From: Tenebrionibacter intestinalis
GTDB lineage: Bacteria > Pseudomonadota > Gammaproteobacteria > Enterobacterales > Enterobacteriaceae
Length of the DNA stretch: 64,000 nt
Direction of reading: 5' to 3'
Assembly (NCBI RefSeq): GCF_016632365.1
Contig: NZ_JAEPBH010000003.1
Span: 405 to 64,404 of the forward strand
Shown: in pieces, positions 11,534-22,675 of the stretch
How the letters are laid out: each line of letters opens with the position of its first letter
How positions within the stretch are numbered: the stretch's first letter is position 1
The notes under the pieces: generated by a model
The model's input: the letters and a program-made list of their open reading frames with translations, nothing else
The model's database searches: none
Told to the model about the DNA's origin: nothing
Made by a program: the position numbers and the translations under genes

Positions 11534-11640
11534 TGCTGTGGCAAGGCGGCAACTGAGCGAGTCCCCCGGGCGTTTAGCAACGAAATACCGGGCCGGGGCG
11601 AGCGAAGGCAGCCAACACCGCCGCAGTGCAAAGGAGGAAG
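11534..11640 (+). repeat. ERIC-type intergenic repeat between nuoF and nuoG
   Basis: The segment reads GGCAAGGCGGCAACTGAGCG, then a CCCC-rich arm, a loop, a GGGG-rich arm, then GCGAGCGAAGGCAGCCAAC. This matches the remembered enterobacterial repetitive intergenic consensus in both halves and in its central CCCC/GGGG inverted repeat. It lies wholly between the two genes and ends at the AAGGAGGA near 11631. It will be transcribed as part of the nuo mRNA, where it can fold and may affect stability or nuoG translation (inference). Confidence 0.7.
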
Positions 11641-11672
11641 GTTATTGAGGCTAAACTGGAAGCATGCTGACT

Positions 11673-14393
11673 ATGGCTACTATTCATGTAGACGGCAAAG
11701 AGTATGAGGTGGATGGCGCGGACAACCTGCTACAGGCGTGTCTGTCTCTCGGCCTTGATATTCCTTATTTTTGCTGGCACCCGGCGCTTGGAAGCGTGGG
11801 CGCCTGCCGCCAGTGCGCGGTGAAGCAATACCAAAACGCGCAAGATACGCGCGGTCGCCTGGTGATGTCCTGTATGACGCCGGCAACTGACGGCGCTTTT
11901 ATCTCTATTGACGATGAAGAAGCGAAGCAGTTTCGCGAAAGCGTGGTGGAGTGGCTGATGACCAACCATCCGCATGATTGCCCGGTTTGCGAAGAAGGCG
12001 GCAACTGCCATCTTCAGGATATGACGGTCATGACCGGCCACAATTTCCGCCGCTATCGATTTACTAAGCGTACCCATCGCAATCAGGAACTGGGGCCGTT
12101 CATCTCGCATGAAATGAACCGCTGCATCGCCTGCTATCGCTGCGTGCGCTACTACAAAGATTATGCTGACGGCGGCGATCTTGGCGTGTACGGCGCCCAC
12201 GATAACGTCTATTTTGGCCGCCCGGAAGACGGTACGCTGGAGAGTGAATTTTCCGGCAACCTGGTGGAAATTTGCCCGACAGGCGTGTTTACCGATAAAA
12301 CCCATTCCGAACGCTACAACCGTAAGTGGGATATGCAGTTTGCGCCAGGCATCTGCCAGCAGTGCAGCCTCGGTTGTAACACCAGCCCCGGCGAGCGCTA
12401 TGGCGAATTGCGTCGCATTGAAAACCGCTATAACGGTACGGTTAACCACTATTTTCTCTGCGATCGCGGCCGTTTTGGCTATGGCTACGTCAATCTTAAG
12501 GATCGCCCGCGTCAGCCGGTGCAGCGCCGCGGCGAGGATCTTATCGCCCTTAATGCTGAACAGGCAATGCAGGGCGCGGCGGATATTCTGCGTCAGTCGA
12601 AGAAAATCATCGGCATCGGCTCGCCGCGCGCAAGCGTTGAGAGCAACTTTGCGCTGCGTGAACTGGTGGGGGCGGATAACTTCTATACAGGTATTGCCGC
12701 AGGCGAGCAGGCGCGCATTCAGCTCATGCTGAGCGTGTTGCAGGAAAGCGGCGTGCATATACCTGCGCTGCGTGAGATGGAAAGCTACGATGCGGTGCTG
12801 GTGCTGGGGGAAGATATCACCCAGACCGGCGCGCGCGCGGCGCTTGCCGTACGCCAGGCGGTGAAGGGCAAGGCGCGTGAAATGGCGGCGGCCCAGAAAG
12901 TGGACGACTGGCAAATTGCGGCCATCATGAATATTGGCCAACGTGCGAAGCATCCGCTGTTTGTGACTAACGTTGACAGCACCCGCCTTGACGATATTGC
13001 CGCGTGGACTTATCGCGCGCCGGTGGAAGACCAGGCGCGGTTGGGCTTTGCTGTTGCTCATGCGCTTGACGGCAACGCGCCTGCGGTAGAGGGTCTTGAT
13101 GATGACCTGAAAGGTAAAGTTGATGTGATTGCGCAGGCATTAGCCGGGGCGAAAAAACCGCTCATTATCTCCGGCACCAACGCCGGCAGCGAGGCCGTGA
13201 TTCAGGCGGCGGCCAACGTGGCTAAAGCGCTGAAAGGCCGCGGCGCCGACGTTGGTATCACGATGGTTGCCCGTGCCGTTAACAGCGTGGGGCTGGGCCT
13301 TATCGGCGGCGGCTCGCTGGACGATGCGTTGTCCGAACTGGAAAACGGCAACGCCGATGCAGTTATCGTGCTGGAAAACGATCTGCACCGCCACGCCTCG
13401 AAGGCCCGCGTAGACGCGGCGCTCAGCAAGGCGCCGCTGGTGATGGTAATTGATCATCAGCGTACCGAAATCATGCGACACGCGCACCTGGTGCTGTCGG
13501 CGGCGAGTTTTGCTGAAAGCGACGGTACGGTCGTGAACAATGAAGGCCGCGCGCAGCGTTACTTCCAGGTCTACGATCCGGCCTACTATGATAGCAGCGC
13601 AGTGATGCTGGAAAGCTGGCGTTGGCTGCATTCGCTGCACGCCACGGTGAACGAGCGCGAAGTGGACTGGACGCAGCTTGATCACGTCATTGACGCCTGT
13701 GTCGCCAGGCTGCCGCAACTGGCAGGCATGAAAGATGCCGCGCCGGACGCCGCGTTTCGTATTCGCGGGCAGAAGCTGGCCCGTGAACCTCACCGCTACA
13801 GCGGGCGCACCTCCATGCGCGCTAATATCAGCGTGCATGAGCCGCGCCAGCCGCAGGATAAAGACACCATGTTCGCATTCTCAATGGAGGGCAATAACCA
13901 GCCAGACGCGCCGCGTTCGCAGGTGCCTTTCGCCTGGGCGCCGGGCTGGAACTCCCCGCAGGCCTGGAATAAGTTTCAGGATGAAGTGGGCGGCCATTTG
14001 CGTCATGGCGATCCGGGCGTGCGTCTGATTAAAGCCGCTGACGGTCAGCTAAACTACTTTAGCGATGTGCCGCAGCCTTTTTGCGCCGAAGAGGGCGTAT
14101 GGCGCGTTGCGCCGTACTACTTTCTGTTCGGCAGCGATGAATTGTCTCAGCGTTCACCGGTGTTTCAGCAGCGTATGCCGCAGCCTTATCTGAGACTAAA
14201 CCCGGCAGATGCTGCGAAGCTCGGCGTCAACGACGGCGCGCAGATTGCCTTTAATTATGAAGGTCAGTCCATCACTCTGCCGTTGGCCATTGCCGAAGGG
14301 CTGGCGCCGGGCCTGGTTGGGCTGCCGATGGGGTTGCCGGGCATAGCGCCGGTGCTGGCTGGCGCGCGTCTTGACAATCTGCGGGAGGCTTAA
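11673..14393 (+). CDS. nuoG: NADH-quinone oxidoreductase subunit G
   Basis: 75-kDa-type subunit carrying several Fe-S clusters that form the electron wire from FMN to quinone. The N-terminal [2Fe-2S] ferredoxin domain has Cys in [20 protein letters not shown] and MSCMTPA. Further cysteines occur in [22 protein letters not shown] and in CQQCSLGCN, the extra N7-type cluster of enterics. A molybdopterin-oxidoreductase-like body follows. The ATG at 11673 gives 906 residues starting MATIHVDG. An alternative ATG at 11664 adds MLT, but its Shine-Dalgarno spacing (GGAAG at 11658-11662) is too short. Confidence 0.96.
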   Translation: MATIHVDGKEYEVDGADNLLQACLSLGLDIPYFCWHPALGSVGACRQCAVKQYQNAQDTRGRLVMSCMTPATDGAFISIDDEEAKQFRESVVEWLMTNHPHDCPVCEEGGNCHLQDMTVMTGHNFRRYRFTKRTHRNQELGPFISHEMNRCIACYRCVRYYKDYADGGDLGVYGAHDNVYFGRPEDGTLESEFSGNLVEICPTGVFTDKTHSERYNRKWDMQFAPGICQQCSLGCNTSPGERYGELRRIENRYNGTVNHYFLCDRGRFGYGYVNLKDRPRQPVQRRGEDLIALNAEQAMQGAADILRQSKKIIGIGSPRASVESNFALRELVGADNFYTGIAAGEQARIQLMLSVLQESGVHIPALREMESYDAVLVLGEDITQTGARAALAVRQAVKGKAREMAAAQKVDDWQIAAIMNIGQRAKHPLFVTNVDSTRLDDIAAWTYRAPVEDQARLGFAVAHALDGNAPAVEGLDDDLKGKVDVIAQALAGAKKPLIISGTNAGSEAVIQAAANVAKALKGRGADVGITMVARAVNSVGLGLIGGGSLDDALSELENGNADAVIVLENDLHRHASKARVDAALSKAPLVMVIDHQRTEIMRHAHLVLSAASFAESDGTVVNNEGRAQRYFQVYDPAYYDSSAVMLESWRWLHSLHATVNEREVDWTQLDHVIDACVARLPQLAGMKDAAPDAAFRIRGQKLAREPHRYSGRTSMRANISVHEPRQPQDKDTMFAFSMEGNNQPDAPRSQVPFAWAPGWNSPQAWNKFQDEVGGHLRHGDPGVRLIKAADGQLNYFSDVPQPFCAEEGVWRVAPYYFLFGSDELSQRSPVFQQRMPQPYLRLNPADAAKLGVNDGAQIAFNYEGQSITLPLAIAEGLAPGLVGLPMGLPGIAPVLAGARLDNLREA

Positions 14394-14396
14394 GTA

Positions 14397-15374
14397 ATGA
14401 GTTGGTTAACACCGGATGTTATTGACATCCTCCTGAGTATCCTCAAAGCCGTGGTTATACTGCTGGTGGTAGTCACCTGCGGCGCGTTCATGAGCTTTGG
14501 CGAGCGTCGGCTGTTGGGGCTTTTTCAGAACCGCTACGGGCCAAATCGCGTAGGCTGGGGCGGTTCGCTCCAGCTCGCCGCCGATATGATCAAGATGTTC
14601 TTTAAAGAAGACTGGGTGCCGAAGTTCTCGGACCGCGTTATCTTTACTCTGGCGCCGATGATCGCTTTTACCTCTCTGCTGCTGGCTTTTGCCATTGTGC
14701 CGGTAAGCCCGAGTTGGGTGGTGGCCGATCTTAATATCGGTATCCTGTTCTTCCTGATGATGGCGGGCCTTGCCGTCTATGCAGTGCTGTTTGCAGGCTG
14801 GTCGAGCAACAACAAATATTCGCTGCTTGGCGCAATGCGCGCATCTGCGCAGACGTTAAGCTACGAAGTGTTTCTCGGCCTGTCCCTGATGGGCGTGGTG
14901 GCGCAGGCTGGTTCATTTAACATGTCTGATATTGTGAACAACCAGGCGCATCTGTGGAACGTGGTTCCACAATTTTTTGGCTTTATCACCTTCGCTATCG
15001 CGGGCGTGGCGGTGTGTCACCGCCATCCGTTTGACCAGCCGGAAGCAGAGCAGGAGCTGGCCGATGGCTACCACATTGAATATTCCGGTATGAAATTCGG
15101 TTTGTTCTTCGTGGGGGAGTACATCGGTATTGTTACCGTCTCTGCGATGATTGTGACGCTGTTCTTCGGCGGCTGGCATGGTCCGCTTTTGCCGCCGTTC
15201 ATCTGGTTTGCGATTAAGACCGCTTTCTTCATGATGATGTTTATTTTGATCCGCGCCTCACTGCCGCGTCCGCGCTACGACCAGGTAATGTCCTTCGGCT
15301 GGAAAATATGCCTGCCGCTGACGCTTATCAACTTGCTGGCAACGGCGGCTGTCATTCTCTGGCAGGCGCAATAA
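14397..15374 (+). CDS. nuoH: NADH-quinone oxidoreductase subunit H
   Basis: Membrane subunit at the junction with the peripheral arm that forms much of the quinone chamber. About eight hydrophobic segments are present. The signatures [20 protein letters not shown] and [28 protein letters not shown] are both intact. Its 325 residues equal E. coli NuoH. It begins 3 bp after the nuoG stop. Confidence 0.98.
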   Translation: MSWLTPDVIDILLSILKAVVILLVVVTCGAFMSFGERRLLGLFQNRYGPNRVGWGGSLQLAADMIKMFFKEDWVPKFSDRVIFTLAPMIAFTSLLLAFAIVPVSPSWVVADLNIGILFFLMMAGLAVYAVLFAGWSSNNKYSLLGAMRASAQTLSYEVFLGLSLMGVVAQAGSFNMSDIVNNQAHLWNVVPQFFGFITFAIAGVAVCHRHPFDQPEAEQELADGYHIEYSGMKFGLFFVGEYIGIVTVSAMIVTLFFGGWHGPLLPPFIWFAIKTAFFMMMFILIRASLPRPRYDQVMSFGWKICLPLTLINLLATAAVILWQAQ

Positions 15375-15388
15375 GGGGTGAGAAGACC

Positions 15389-15931
15389 ATGACCTTAAAA
15401 GAATTACTGGTGGGTTTTGGCACCCAGGTCCGCAGTATCTGGATGATAGGCCTTCATGCCTTTGCCAAACGTGAAACCCAGATGTACCCGGAAGAGCCGG
15501 TCTATCTGCCGCCGCGTTATCGAGGCCGTATTGTGCTAACGCGCGATCCCGACGGCGCCGAGCGCTGCGTGGCGTGTAACCTGTGTGCGGTTGCCTGCCC
15601 GGTCGGCTGTATTTCTCTGCAAAAAGCGGAGACGAAGGACGGCCGCTGGTATCCGGAGTTTTTCCGCATTAACTTCTCGCGCTGTATTTTCTGCGGCCTG
15701 TGTGAAGAAGCGTGCCCGACCACGGCGATTCAGCTCACCCCGGATTTCGAAATGGGGGAGTTTAAGCGCCAGGATCTGGTATACGAAAAAGAAGATCTGC
15801 TTATCTCCGGCCCGGGCAAATACCCGGAATATAACTTCTACCGGATGGCGGGTATGGCAATTGACGGCAAAGACAAAGGTGAGGCGGAAAACGAAGCTAA
15901 ACCGGTCGATGTCAAAGGCCTGTTACCTTAA
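15389..15931 (+). CDS. nuoI: NADH-quinone oxidoreductase subunit I (two 4Fe-4S clusters)
   Basis: Ferredoxin-like TYKY subunit with clusters N6a and N6b. Two CxxCxxCxxxCP motifs are visible, [12 protein letters not shown] and [12 protein letters not shown]. The start ATG at 15389 ([11 protein letters not shown]) gives 180 residues, the E. coli length. The reading frame remains open upstream into nuoH to 15308, but that part is not family sequence. Confidence 0.98.
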   Translation: MTLKELLVGFGTQVRSIWMIGLHAFAKRETQMYPEEPVYLPPRYRGRIVLTRDPDGAERCVACNLCAVACPVGCISLQKAETKDGRWYPEFFRINFSRCIFCGLCEEACPTTAIQLTPDFEMGEFKRQDLVYEKEDLLISGPGKYPEYNFYRMAGMAIDGKDKGEAENEAKPVDVKGLLP

Positions 15932-15941
15932 GGAGCCGGGA

Positions 15942-16496
15942 ATGGAATTTGCCTTTTATATTTGCGCCCTTGTGGCGGTGCTGACCACCCTCAGGACGAT
16001 AACCCATACCAACCCGGTGCATGCGCTGCTGTATCTGATTGTTTCCCTGCTGGCTATCGCCGGGGTGTTTTTCTCACTCGGCGCCTACTTTGCCGGCGCG
16101 CTGGAAATTATCGTCTACGCCGGCGCGATTATGGTGCTGTTCGTGTTTGTGGTGATGATGCTTAACCTCGGTAATTCCGTGGTGCAGCAGGAGAGAGAAT
16201 GGCTCAGGCCGCAGTTGTGGATTGGCCCGGGCCTCGTATCTGCCGTGCTGTTGGTTGTGATGGTATACGCTATTGTAGGCCTTAACGATCAGGGCATTGA
16301 TGGCAATCCCATCAGCGCTAAAGAGGTGGGCATCGCGCTATTTGGACCGTATGTACTGGCGGTTGAGCTGGCGTCCATGCTGTTGCTGGCAGGCCTGGTC
16401 GTCGCCTTCCATATTGGCCGCGAAGATCGGGCCGGGGAAGTGCTGAGCAATCGCAGCGGCGATAGCGTGAAGAGAAAAACGGAGGAGCATGCATGA
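15942..16496 (+). CDS. nuoJ: NADH-quinone oxidoreductase subunit J
   Basis: Integral membrane subunit with five predicted helices, including the [20 protein letters not shown] segment conserved in ND6-type subunits. The start ATG at 15942 follows AAGGAG at 15930-15935 and gives 184 residues as in E. coli. The same frame is open upstream through nuoI to 15585, an artefact of codon bias. Its stop overlaps the nuoK start by 4 nt. Confidence 0.97.
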   Translation: MEFAFYICALVAVLTTLRTITHTNPVHALLYLIVSLLAIAGVFFSLGAYFAGALEIIVYAGAIMVLFVFVVMMLNLGNSVVQQEREWLRPQLWIGPGLVSAVLLVVMVYAIVGLNDQGIDGNPISAKEVGIALFGPYVLAVELASMLLLAGLVVAFHIGREDRAGEVLSNRSGDSVKRKTEEHA

Positions 16497-16795
16497 TCCC
16501 CTTACAACATGGACTGATCCTCGCCGCCGTGCTGTTCGTCCTCGGACTGACGGGGCTTATGATCCGCCGCAATTTACTGTTTATGCTCATTAGCCTTGAA
16601 ATTATGATCAACGCTGCGGCGTTGGCCTTCGTGGTGGCGGGCAGCTACTGGGGCCAGGCGGATGCGCAGGTAATGTATATCCTGGCCATCAGCCTTGCCG
16701 CCGCAGAGGCCAGTATTGGTCTGGCGCTGCTGCTGCAGCTCCATCGTCGTCGCCAGAATCTGAATATTGATTCAGTAAGTGAGTTGCGCGGATGA
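16493..16795 (+). CDS. nuoK: NADH-quinone oxidoreductase subunit K
   Basis: ND4L-type three-helix membrane subunit with the conserved buried glutamates (one in [13 protein letters not shown], one in [11 protein letters not shown]) used in proton translocation. Length 100 residues as in E. coli. Overlaps nuoJ (ATGA) and nuoL (start at 16792), so the three genes are translationally coupled. Confidence 0.98.
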   Translation: MIPLQHGLILAAVLFVLGLTGLMIRRNLLFMLISLEIMINAAALAFVVAGSYWGQADAQVMYILAISLAAAEASIGLALLLQLHRRRQNLNIDSVSELRG

Positions 16796-18633
16796 ATCTG
16801 CTTTGGTTAACCATTGTTTTGCCATTGATTGGCTATCTTCTGCTGGCGTTCTCCCGCGGTCGCTGGTCGGAAAACCTGTCTGCGACCGTAGGCATAGGCT
16901 CCGTTGGCCTGGCCGCGCTGGTCAGCGCGTTTGCAGGCATGGAATTCCTCGGCGGCGACAGGCAGGCGTTCGTGCAGCCGCTGTGGACGTGGATGTCGGT
17001 AGGTAATTTTAACATCGGCTTTAATCTGGTGCTGGACGGCCTGTCGCTGACTATGCTTTGTGTGGTCACTGGCGTCGGTTTTCTTATTCACATGTTCGCT
17101 TCCTGGTATATGCGTGGAGAAGAGGGCTATTCCCGCTTTTTCGCCTATACCAACCTGTTTATCGCAAGCATGGTCGTGCTGGTGCTGGCCGATAACCTGC
17201 TGCTGATGTATCTCGGTTGGGAAGGCGTGGGGCTGTGCTCGTATCTGCTTATCGGTTTTTATTACACCGATCCGAAGAACGGCGCCGCGGCGATGAAGGC
17301 GTTTATCGTCACGCGCGTAGGCGACGTGTTCCTCGCTTTTGCGCTGTTCATCCTCTACAACGAGCTGGGCACGCTAAACTTCCGTGAAATGGTGGAGCTG
17401 GCCCCGGCGCACTTTGCTGCCGGTAATACTATGCTGCAATGGGCGACGCTCATGCTGTTGGGCGGCGCAGTGGGTAAATCCGCGCAGCTACCGCTGCAGA
17501 CATGGCTTGCTGACGCGATGGCAGGCCCGACGCCGGTCTCCGCGCTTATCCACGCGGCAACGATGGTCACTGCGGGCGTGTATCTTATCGCCCGTACCCA
17601 CGGCCTGTTCCTGCTGACGCCGGAGGTGTTGCATCTGGTGGGGATCATCGGCGCAATTACGCTGGTGCTGGCAGGCTTTGCCGCACTGGTGCAGACGGAT
17701 ATTAAACGTGTGCTTGCGTATTCCACCATGAGTCAGATTGGTTATATGTTCCTGGCGCTGGGCGTACAGGCGTGGGATGCGGCGATTTTCCATCTGATGA
17801 CGCATGCGTTTTTCAAAGCGCTGCTGTTCCTGTCGTCCGGTTCGGTGATCCTCGCCTGCCACCACGAGCAGAACATCTTCAAAATGGGCGGTCTGCGCAA
17901 GTCGATTCCGCTGGTATACGCCTGCTTCCTCGTTGGGGGGGCCGCGCTGGCTGCGCTGCCGCTGGTGACCGCAGGCTTTTTCAGTAAGGATGAAATCCTT
18001 GCAGGCGCGATGGCGAACGGCCATATAAACCTGATGGTGGCGGGCCTGGTCGGCGCCTTTATGACCTCGCTTTATACCTTCCGCATGATTTTCATTGTAT
18101 TCCACGGCAAAGAGCAGATACACGCGCATGCAGGGAAGGGGATTACCCATCACCTGCCGCTTATTGTGCTGCTGGTGCTCTCTACCTTTGTGGGCGCGAT
18201 GATTGCGCCGCCGCTGGCAGGCGTGCTGCCTCAGACGGCTGAGCTTGAGCATGGTCGCGTACTGACGCTTGAAATCATCTCAGGCGTGGTGGCGATAGCC
18301 GGTATTGTGATTGCCGCGGCGCTGTGGCTGGGCAAACGCACGCTTGTGACCGCTGTCGCCAACAGCGCGCCTGGCCGGCTGCTGGGCGCATGGTGGTATA
18401 ACGCCTGGGGTTTTGACTGGCTTTACAATAACGTCTTTGTGAAGCCGTATCTGGGCGTTGCCTGGCTGCTGAAAAGCGATCCGCTGAATGCGCTGATGAA
18501 TATACCGGCCATTCTTTCGCGCTTTGCCGGACGCGGCCTGCTGCTCAGTGAGAACGGCTATCTGCGCTGGTACCTTGCCACAATGGGTATCGGAGCCGCC
18601 GTTGTGCTGGCGCTGCTGATGGTATTGCGTTGA
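16792..18633 (+). CDS. nuoL: NADH-quinone oxidoreductase subunit L (antiporter-like)
   Basis: Distal ND5/MrpA-type proton-pumping subunit. It has some 14-16 transmembrane helices and the long lateral helix expected near the C-terminus. The conserved core includes [19 protein letters not shown], the broken-helix [20 protein letters not shown] and [14 protein letters not shown]. Its 613 residues equal E. coli NuoL. About 119 bp without an ORF separate it from nuoM. Confidence 0.98.
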   Translation: MNLLWLTIVLPLIGYLLLAFSRGRWSENLSATVGIGSVGLAALVSAFAGMEFLGGDRQAFVQPLWTWMSVGNFNIGFNLVLDGLSLTMLCVVTGVGFLIHMFASWYMRGEEGYSRFFAYTNLFIASMVVLVLADNLLLMYLGWEGVGLCSYLLIGFYYTDPKNGAAAMKAFIVTRVGDVFLAFALFILYNELGTLNFREMVELAPAHFAAGNTMLQWATLMLLGGAVGKSAQLPLQTWLADAMAGPTPVSALIHAATMVTAGVYLIARTHGLFLLTPEVLHLVGIIGAITLVLAGFAALVQTDIKRVLAYSTMSQIGYMFLALGVQAWDAAIFHLMTHAFFKALLFLSSGSVILACHHEQNIFKMGGLRKSIPLVYACFLVGGAALAALPLVTAGFFSKDEILAGAMANGHINLMVAGLVGAFMTSLYTFRMIFIVFHGKEQIHAHAGKGITHHLPLIVLLVLSTFVGAMIAPPLAGVLPQTAELEHGRVLTLEIISGVVAIAGIVIAAALWLGKRTLVTAVANSAPGRLLGAWWYNAWGFDWLYNNVFVKPYLGVAWLLKSDPLNALMNIPAILSRFAGRGLLLSENGYLRWYLATMGIGAAVVLALLMVLR

Positions 18634-18752
18634 GTTTGATAAGAATAAGTGAATTTTCGCTGAGAATTCGTTGAAAAACAGGTCTGAAAGGACAGGTATT
18701 ATCGGCAAGTGAGATAGCCTGAACCAGACTTAAACAAGGAATAAATATCACC

Positions 18753-20282
18753 ATGTTATTACCCTGGTTGATACTAATCCCATTTATTGGCGGCTTTTTG
18801 TGCTGGCAGACAGAGCGTTTTGGCGTTCGCGTGCCGCGCTGGATAGCGCTGATTACGATGGGGCTGACGCTGGCGCTCTCGTTACAATTATGGCTACAGG
18901 GCGGCTATTCTCTGATGCAGGCAGGCGACCAGCCACAGTGGGGGTCTACTTACCGGCTGGCGTGGATCCCACGTTTTGGCATTAACATTCATCTTGCTAT
19001 CGACGGCCTGTCGCTGCTGATGGTGGTGCTAACCGGCCTGCTTGGCGTGCTGGCGGTGTTATGCTCCTGGCGTGAAATTCAAAAATATCAGGGCTTTTTC
19101 CACCTGAATCTGATGTGGATTCTGGGCGGCGTTATCGGTGTGTTCCTTGCAATCGATATGTTCCTGTTCTTTTTCTTCTGGGAAATGATGCTGGTGCCGA
19201 TGTACTTCCTGATAGCGCTCTGGGGCCATAAGGCATCCGACGGTAAGACGCGTATCACGGCGGCCACTAAGTTCTTTATCTACACCCAGGCGAGCGGCCT
19301 GATAATGTTGGTTGCTATCCTTGCGCTGGTGTTTGTCCATCACGCGGCCACGGGCGTTTGGACCTTCAGCTATGAGCAACTGCTAAAAACCCCGATGTCC
19401 AGCGGCGTGGAATATTTACTGATGCTCGGTTTCTTTATCGCTTTTGCGGTAAAAATGCCGGTTGTACCGCTGCACGGCTGGCTGCCGGATGCGCACTCTC
19501 AGGCGCCGACCGCCGGTTCTGTCGATCTCGCGGGCATTTTGCTTAAAACGGCGGCTTATGGTTTGTTACGCTTCTCGCTGCCTTTGTTCCCCAATGCTTC
19601 CGCTGAATTTGCGCCAGTGGCCATGTGGCTGGGCGTGATTGGTATTTTCTACGGCGCGTGGATGGCGTTCGCCCAGACAGATATTAAACGCCTTATCGCC
19701 TATACCTCCGTTTCCCACATGGGCTTTGTGTTGATTGCGATTTACACCGGCAGCCAACTGGCTTACCAGGGGGCGGTCATTCAGATGATTGCGCACGGGC
19801 TTTCTGCGGCCGGTCTTTTCATCCTGTGCGGCCAGCTCTATGAGCGCCTGCATACCCGTGATATGACGCAGATGGGCGGGCTGTGGGGCAAAATTAAGTG
19901 GTTGCCGGCGATGTCAATGTTTTTTGCCGTAGCGACGCTTGGGATGCCGGGCACCGGTAACTTCGTTGGCGAATTCATGATTTTGTTCGGCAGCTATAAA
20001 ATTGTTCCGGTGATTACCGTTATCTCTACCTTCGGCCTGGTGTTTGCCTCTGTTTATTCGCTGGCGATGCTGCATCGCGCCTGGTTTGGACGGGCGAAAA
20101 GCGATGTGGCGAAGCAGGATATTGAAGGTATGTCACTGCGTGAGCTGTTTATTATTCTGCTGCTGGTTGCGTTGCTGGTGCTGCTGGGCTTTTATCCGCA
20201 GCCCATTCTGGATACCTCGCACGCTGCCATGAGCAATATTCAGCAGTGGTTTACCAGTTCAATTTCAACTACAAGGCCGTAA
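18753..20282 (+). CDS. nuoM: NADH-quinone oxidoreductase subunit M (antiporter-like)
   Basis: ND4-type antiporter-like membrane subunit. The conserved [33 protein letters not shown] and [16 protein letters not shown] motifs carry the Glu, Lys and His of the proton path. Its 509 residues equal E. coli NuoM. A purine-rich AACAAGGAAT lies just before the start. nuoN follows after 7 bp. Confidence 0.98.
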   Translation: MLLPWLILIPFIGGFLCWQTERFGVRVPRWIALITMGLTLALSLQLWLQGGYSLMQAGDQPQWGSTYRLAWIPRFGINIHLAIDGLSLLMVVLTGLLGVLAVLCSWREIQKYQGFFHLNLMWILGGVIGVFLAIDMFLFFFFWEMMLVPMYFLIALWGHKASDGKTRITAATKFFIYTQASGLIMLVAILALVFVHHAATGVWTFSYEQLLKTPMSSGVEYLLMLGFFIAFAVKMPVVPLHGWLPDAHSQAPTAGSVDLAGILLKTAAYGLLRFSLPLFPNASAEFAPVAMWLGVIGIFYGAWMAFAQTDIKRLIAYTSVSHMGFVLIAIYTGSQLAYQGAVIQMIAHGLSAAGLFILCGQLYERLHTRDMTQMGGLWGKIKWLPAMSMFFAVATLGMPGTGNFVGEFMILFGSYKIVPVITVISTFGLVFASVYSLAMLHRAWFGRAKSDVAKQDIEGMSLRELFIILLLVALLVLLGFYPQPILDTSHAAMSNIQQWFTSSISTTRP

Positions 20283-20289
20283 TTCGCTC

Positions 20290-21747
20290 ATGACTTTAAC
20301 TGCTCAACATCTGATAGCACTATTGCCGCTGTTGATCGTTGGATTAACGGTGGTAGTAGTGATGCTTTCCATTGCGTGGCGACGCAATCATTTCCTGAAT
20401 GCCACGCTATCGGTTATCGGGCTGAACGCCGCGCTGATTTCGCTCTGGTTTGTCGGCCAGGCGGGCGCGATGGACGTCACGCCGCTTCTGCGCGTAGACG
20501 GCTTCGCTATGTTCTATACCGGGCTGGTGCTGCTGGCAAGCCTGGCTACCTGTACGTTTGCTTACCCGTGGCTGCAGGGCTATACCGATAATAAAGAAGA
20601 GTTCTACCTGCTGGTGCTGATTGCGGCGCTTGGCGGCATCCTGTTGGCTAATGCTAACCACCTGGCTGCGCTGTTCCTCGGTATTGAGCTTATCTCTTTG
20701 CCGCTGTTCGGCCTGATTGGCTATGCGTTTCGCCAGAAGCGCTCGCTGGAAGCCAGCATTAAGTATACTCTTTTGTCCGCGGCGGCTTCGTCTTTCCTGC
20801 TGTTTGGTATGGCGTTGGTGTATGCGCAATCCGGCGACCTGTCGTTTGGGGCGATCGGCAAGCATCTCACTGACGGCATGATGCACGAGCCGCTGCTGCT
20901 GGCGGGCCTTGGCATGATGATCGTTGGCCTGGGCTTTAAACTTTCGCTGGTGCCGTTTCATCTGTGGACGCCGGACGTTTACCAGGGCGCGCCTGCGCCC
21001 GTTTCCACCTTCCTGGCGACTGCCAGTAAGATTGCTATTTTCGGCGTGGTGATGCGCCTGTTTCTCTATGTGCCGCTGGGTAATACCGAAGCGGTGCGTA
21101 TCGTGCTTGGCGTGATTGCGTTTGCATCCATCATCTTCGGTAACCTGATGGCCCTGAGCCAGACCAACGTCAAACGTCTGCTTGGTTTCTCTTCTATCTC
21201 CCATCTTGGCTACTTACTGGTGGCGCTGATTGCGCTACAAAGCGGCCAGATGTCGATAGAAGCCGTGGGCGTTTACCTGGCAGGCTATCTGTTCAGCAGC
21301 CTTGGCGCATTTGGCGTGGTTAGCCTGATGTCAAGCCCCTACCGTGGCCCGGATGCCGACTCGCTGTTCTCCTATCGCGGCCTGTTCTGGCATCGTCCTG
21401 TGCTGGCGGCGGTGATGACGGTGATGATGCTGTCGCTGGCGGGTATTCCAATGACGTTAGGTTTCTTTGGCAAACTTTACGTATTGATGGTGGGCGTTGA
21501 GTCGCACCTGTGGTGGCTGACTGCTGGCGTAATTATTGGTTCGGCGATTGGTCTTTATTACTATTTGCGTATGGCGGTAAGCCTCTATCTGAGCGCGCCG
21601 CAGCAGCCAAACCGCGATGCGCCGCATAACTGGGCGTATAGCGCAGGCGGGATTGTAGTACTGATTTCCGCGCTGCTGGTGCTGGCGCTTGGCGTATGGC
21701 CGCAGCCGCTGATTAACCTGGTGCAAATGGCGCAGCCGCTGATGTAA
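20290..21747 (+). CDS. nuoN: NADH-quinone oxidoreductase subunit N (antiporter-like)
   Basis: ND2-type antiporter-like membrane subunit and last gene of the operon. About 14 hydrophobic helices are present. Conserved blocks include [20 protein letters not shown] and [16 protein letters not shown]. Its 485 residues equal E. coli NuoN. An intrinsic terminator begins 18 bp after the stop. Confidence 0.98.
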   Translation: MTLTAQHLIALLPLLIVGLTVVVVMLSIAWRRNHFLNATLSVIGLNAALISLWFVGQAGAMDVTPLLRVDGFAMFYTGLVLLASLATCTFAYPWLQGYTDNKEEFYLLVLIAALGGILLANANHLAALFLGIELISLPLFGLIGYAFRQKRSLEASIKYTLLSAAASSFLLFGMALVYAQSGDLSFGAIGKHLTDGMMHEPLLLAGLGMMIVGLGFKLSLVPFHLWTPDVYQGAPAPVSTFLATASKIAIFGVVMRLFLYVPLGNTEAVRIVLGVIAFASIIFGNLMALSQTNVKRLLGFSSISHLGYLLVALIALQSGQMSIEAVGVYLAGYLFSSLGAFGVVSLMSSPYRGPDADSLFSYRGLFWHRPVLAAVMTVMMLSLAGIPMTLGFFGKLYVLMVGVESHLWWLTAGVIIGSAIGLYYYLRMAVSLYLSAPQQPNRDAPHNWAYSAGGIVVLISALLVLALGVWPQPLINLVQMAQPLM

Positions 21748-21765
21748 CCCCGCTTTACCTTTTGT

Positions 21766-21799
21766 AAAACGGCCCTGTATGTATACAGGGCCGTTTTTT
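21766..21799 (+). terminator. Intrinsic terminator of the nuo operon
   Basis: AAAACGGCCCTGTAT (21766-21780) and ATACAGGGCCGTTTT form a near-perfect stem of about 15 bp, ending in a run of T's to 21799. The A-rich opposite arm would let it work in both directions. Confidence 0.9.
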
Positions 21800-22088
21800 C
21801 GTCGGCTGTAAAAAAGGTGAAAAAGAGTCTGGTTTTTATTCAGGTATAATATTTCCTGGCGGGCAGGCGTTACGATAAACATCCTTTTCAGGGAAAAGCG
21901 GCGCACTGCTTTTCATCGTCTATGCTTAACCGCCGAATGTAGCGTGAAACAGCCTGGTTCGGCGTACTCTCAGGCCTTTCATACCCGAAATTTATCGTCC
22001 AGACTTAAGCCAAAGGCATAGTCTGCGCAGGCGTTGTGCTTTACACTGCGCGCTGCAAAAATGTGTAGAAACGGTTAGGTAGGCGGTA
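21800..22088 (+). promoter_or_regulatory. Upstream region of the cold-shock-domain gene
   Basis: No supported ORF. A perfect -10 hexamer TATAAT lies at 21845-21850 without a recognisable -35 box. If used, it would give a leader of over 200 nt before the gene at 22089, reminiscent of the long leaders of cold-shock genes (inference). Confidence 0.35.
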
Positions 22089-22571
22089 ATGGCGATGAAA
22101 GGCACGATCACAACCTGGTTTAAAGATAAAGGTTTTGGGTTTATCAAAGATGAAAATGGTGATAACCGCTATTTTCATGTGGTTAAGGTCGCTAACCCTG
22201 AGCTTATCAAAAAAGATGCCGCGGTGACATTTGAACCTACCAGCAATAACAAAGGTTTATCCGCTTATGCGGTGAAAGTGCAGGCGCAAAGTAAATACCT
22301 CTATATCGCGGGCGAGCGCGTCAAGCTCGCGTCTGTTAAGTCCTGGCGGGTTTACAGCGAAGATGTGCCTGCCATTACCCGCATTGATAAAGAAAATGCC
22401 GTGCTGTCTGTGGGTTTACTGATGAAAAATATCAGGCCAAAAACGGCTTCCGGGACAGACGATATGCGTTCGCTGAAAAAACTGGCGATTGCCACCTTCC
22501 AGGGCACAACGTTAACCTTTAGCGAAGATGAAATAGATATTGATGAGACAGTAAAGCTGCTCAGACGCTGA
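22089..22571 (+). CDS. Cold-shock-domain protein with an additional C-terminal domain
   Basis: The N-terminus is a cold-shock OB-fold of about 65 residues, with the RNP1-like KGFGFI at residues 14-19 and the RNP2-like YFHVV at 28-32, so nucleic-acid binding is expected. Residues about 70-160 form an extra domain I do not recognise (YLYIAGERVKLASVKSWRVY, then a terminal IDETVKLLRR). Canonical Csp proteins stop near 70 residues, so this is an extended variant. It replaces the yfbK-yfbP block that follows nuoN in E. coli. The next gene, a DUF2058 protein, is also nucleic-acid-linked. The start could be 22089 or the second ATG at 22095. Confidence 0.8.
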   Translation: MAMKGTITTWFKDKGFGFIKDENGDNRYFHVVKVANPELIKKDAAVTFEPTSNNKGLSAYAVKVQAQSKYLYIAGERVKLASVKSWRVYSEDVPAITRIDKENAVLSVGLLMKNIRPKTASGTDDMRSLKKLAIATFQGTTLTFSEDEIDIDETVKLLRR

Positions 22572-22675
22572 CGGCCTCTTCAGGCGGGCGCTGCGCCAGG
22601 GTGCAGCGCCGTCGCCTGCACACTATCGGCGTTAGTCGATGTTTCATCAAATAATTAACGGATCCAGACACGAAG

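Noticed and set aside
11730-13061. Open frame of over 440 codons on the strand opposite nuoG
   Set aside because: It is fully antisense to a highly conserved gene, has no family-like sequence and arises from GC-rich codon bias.
20407-21204. Long open frame antisense to nuoN
   Set aside because: Extremely His/Arg/Gln-rich product typical of the reverse of a membrane-protein gene.
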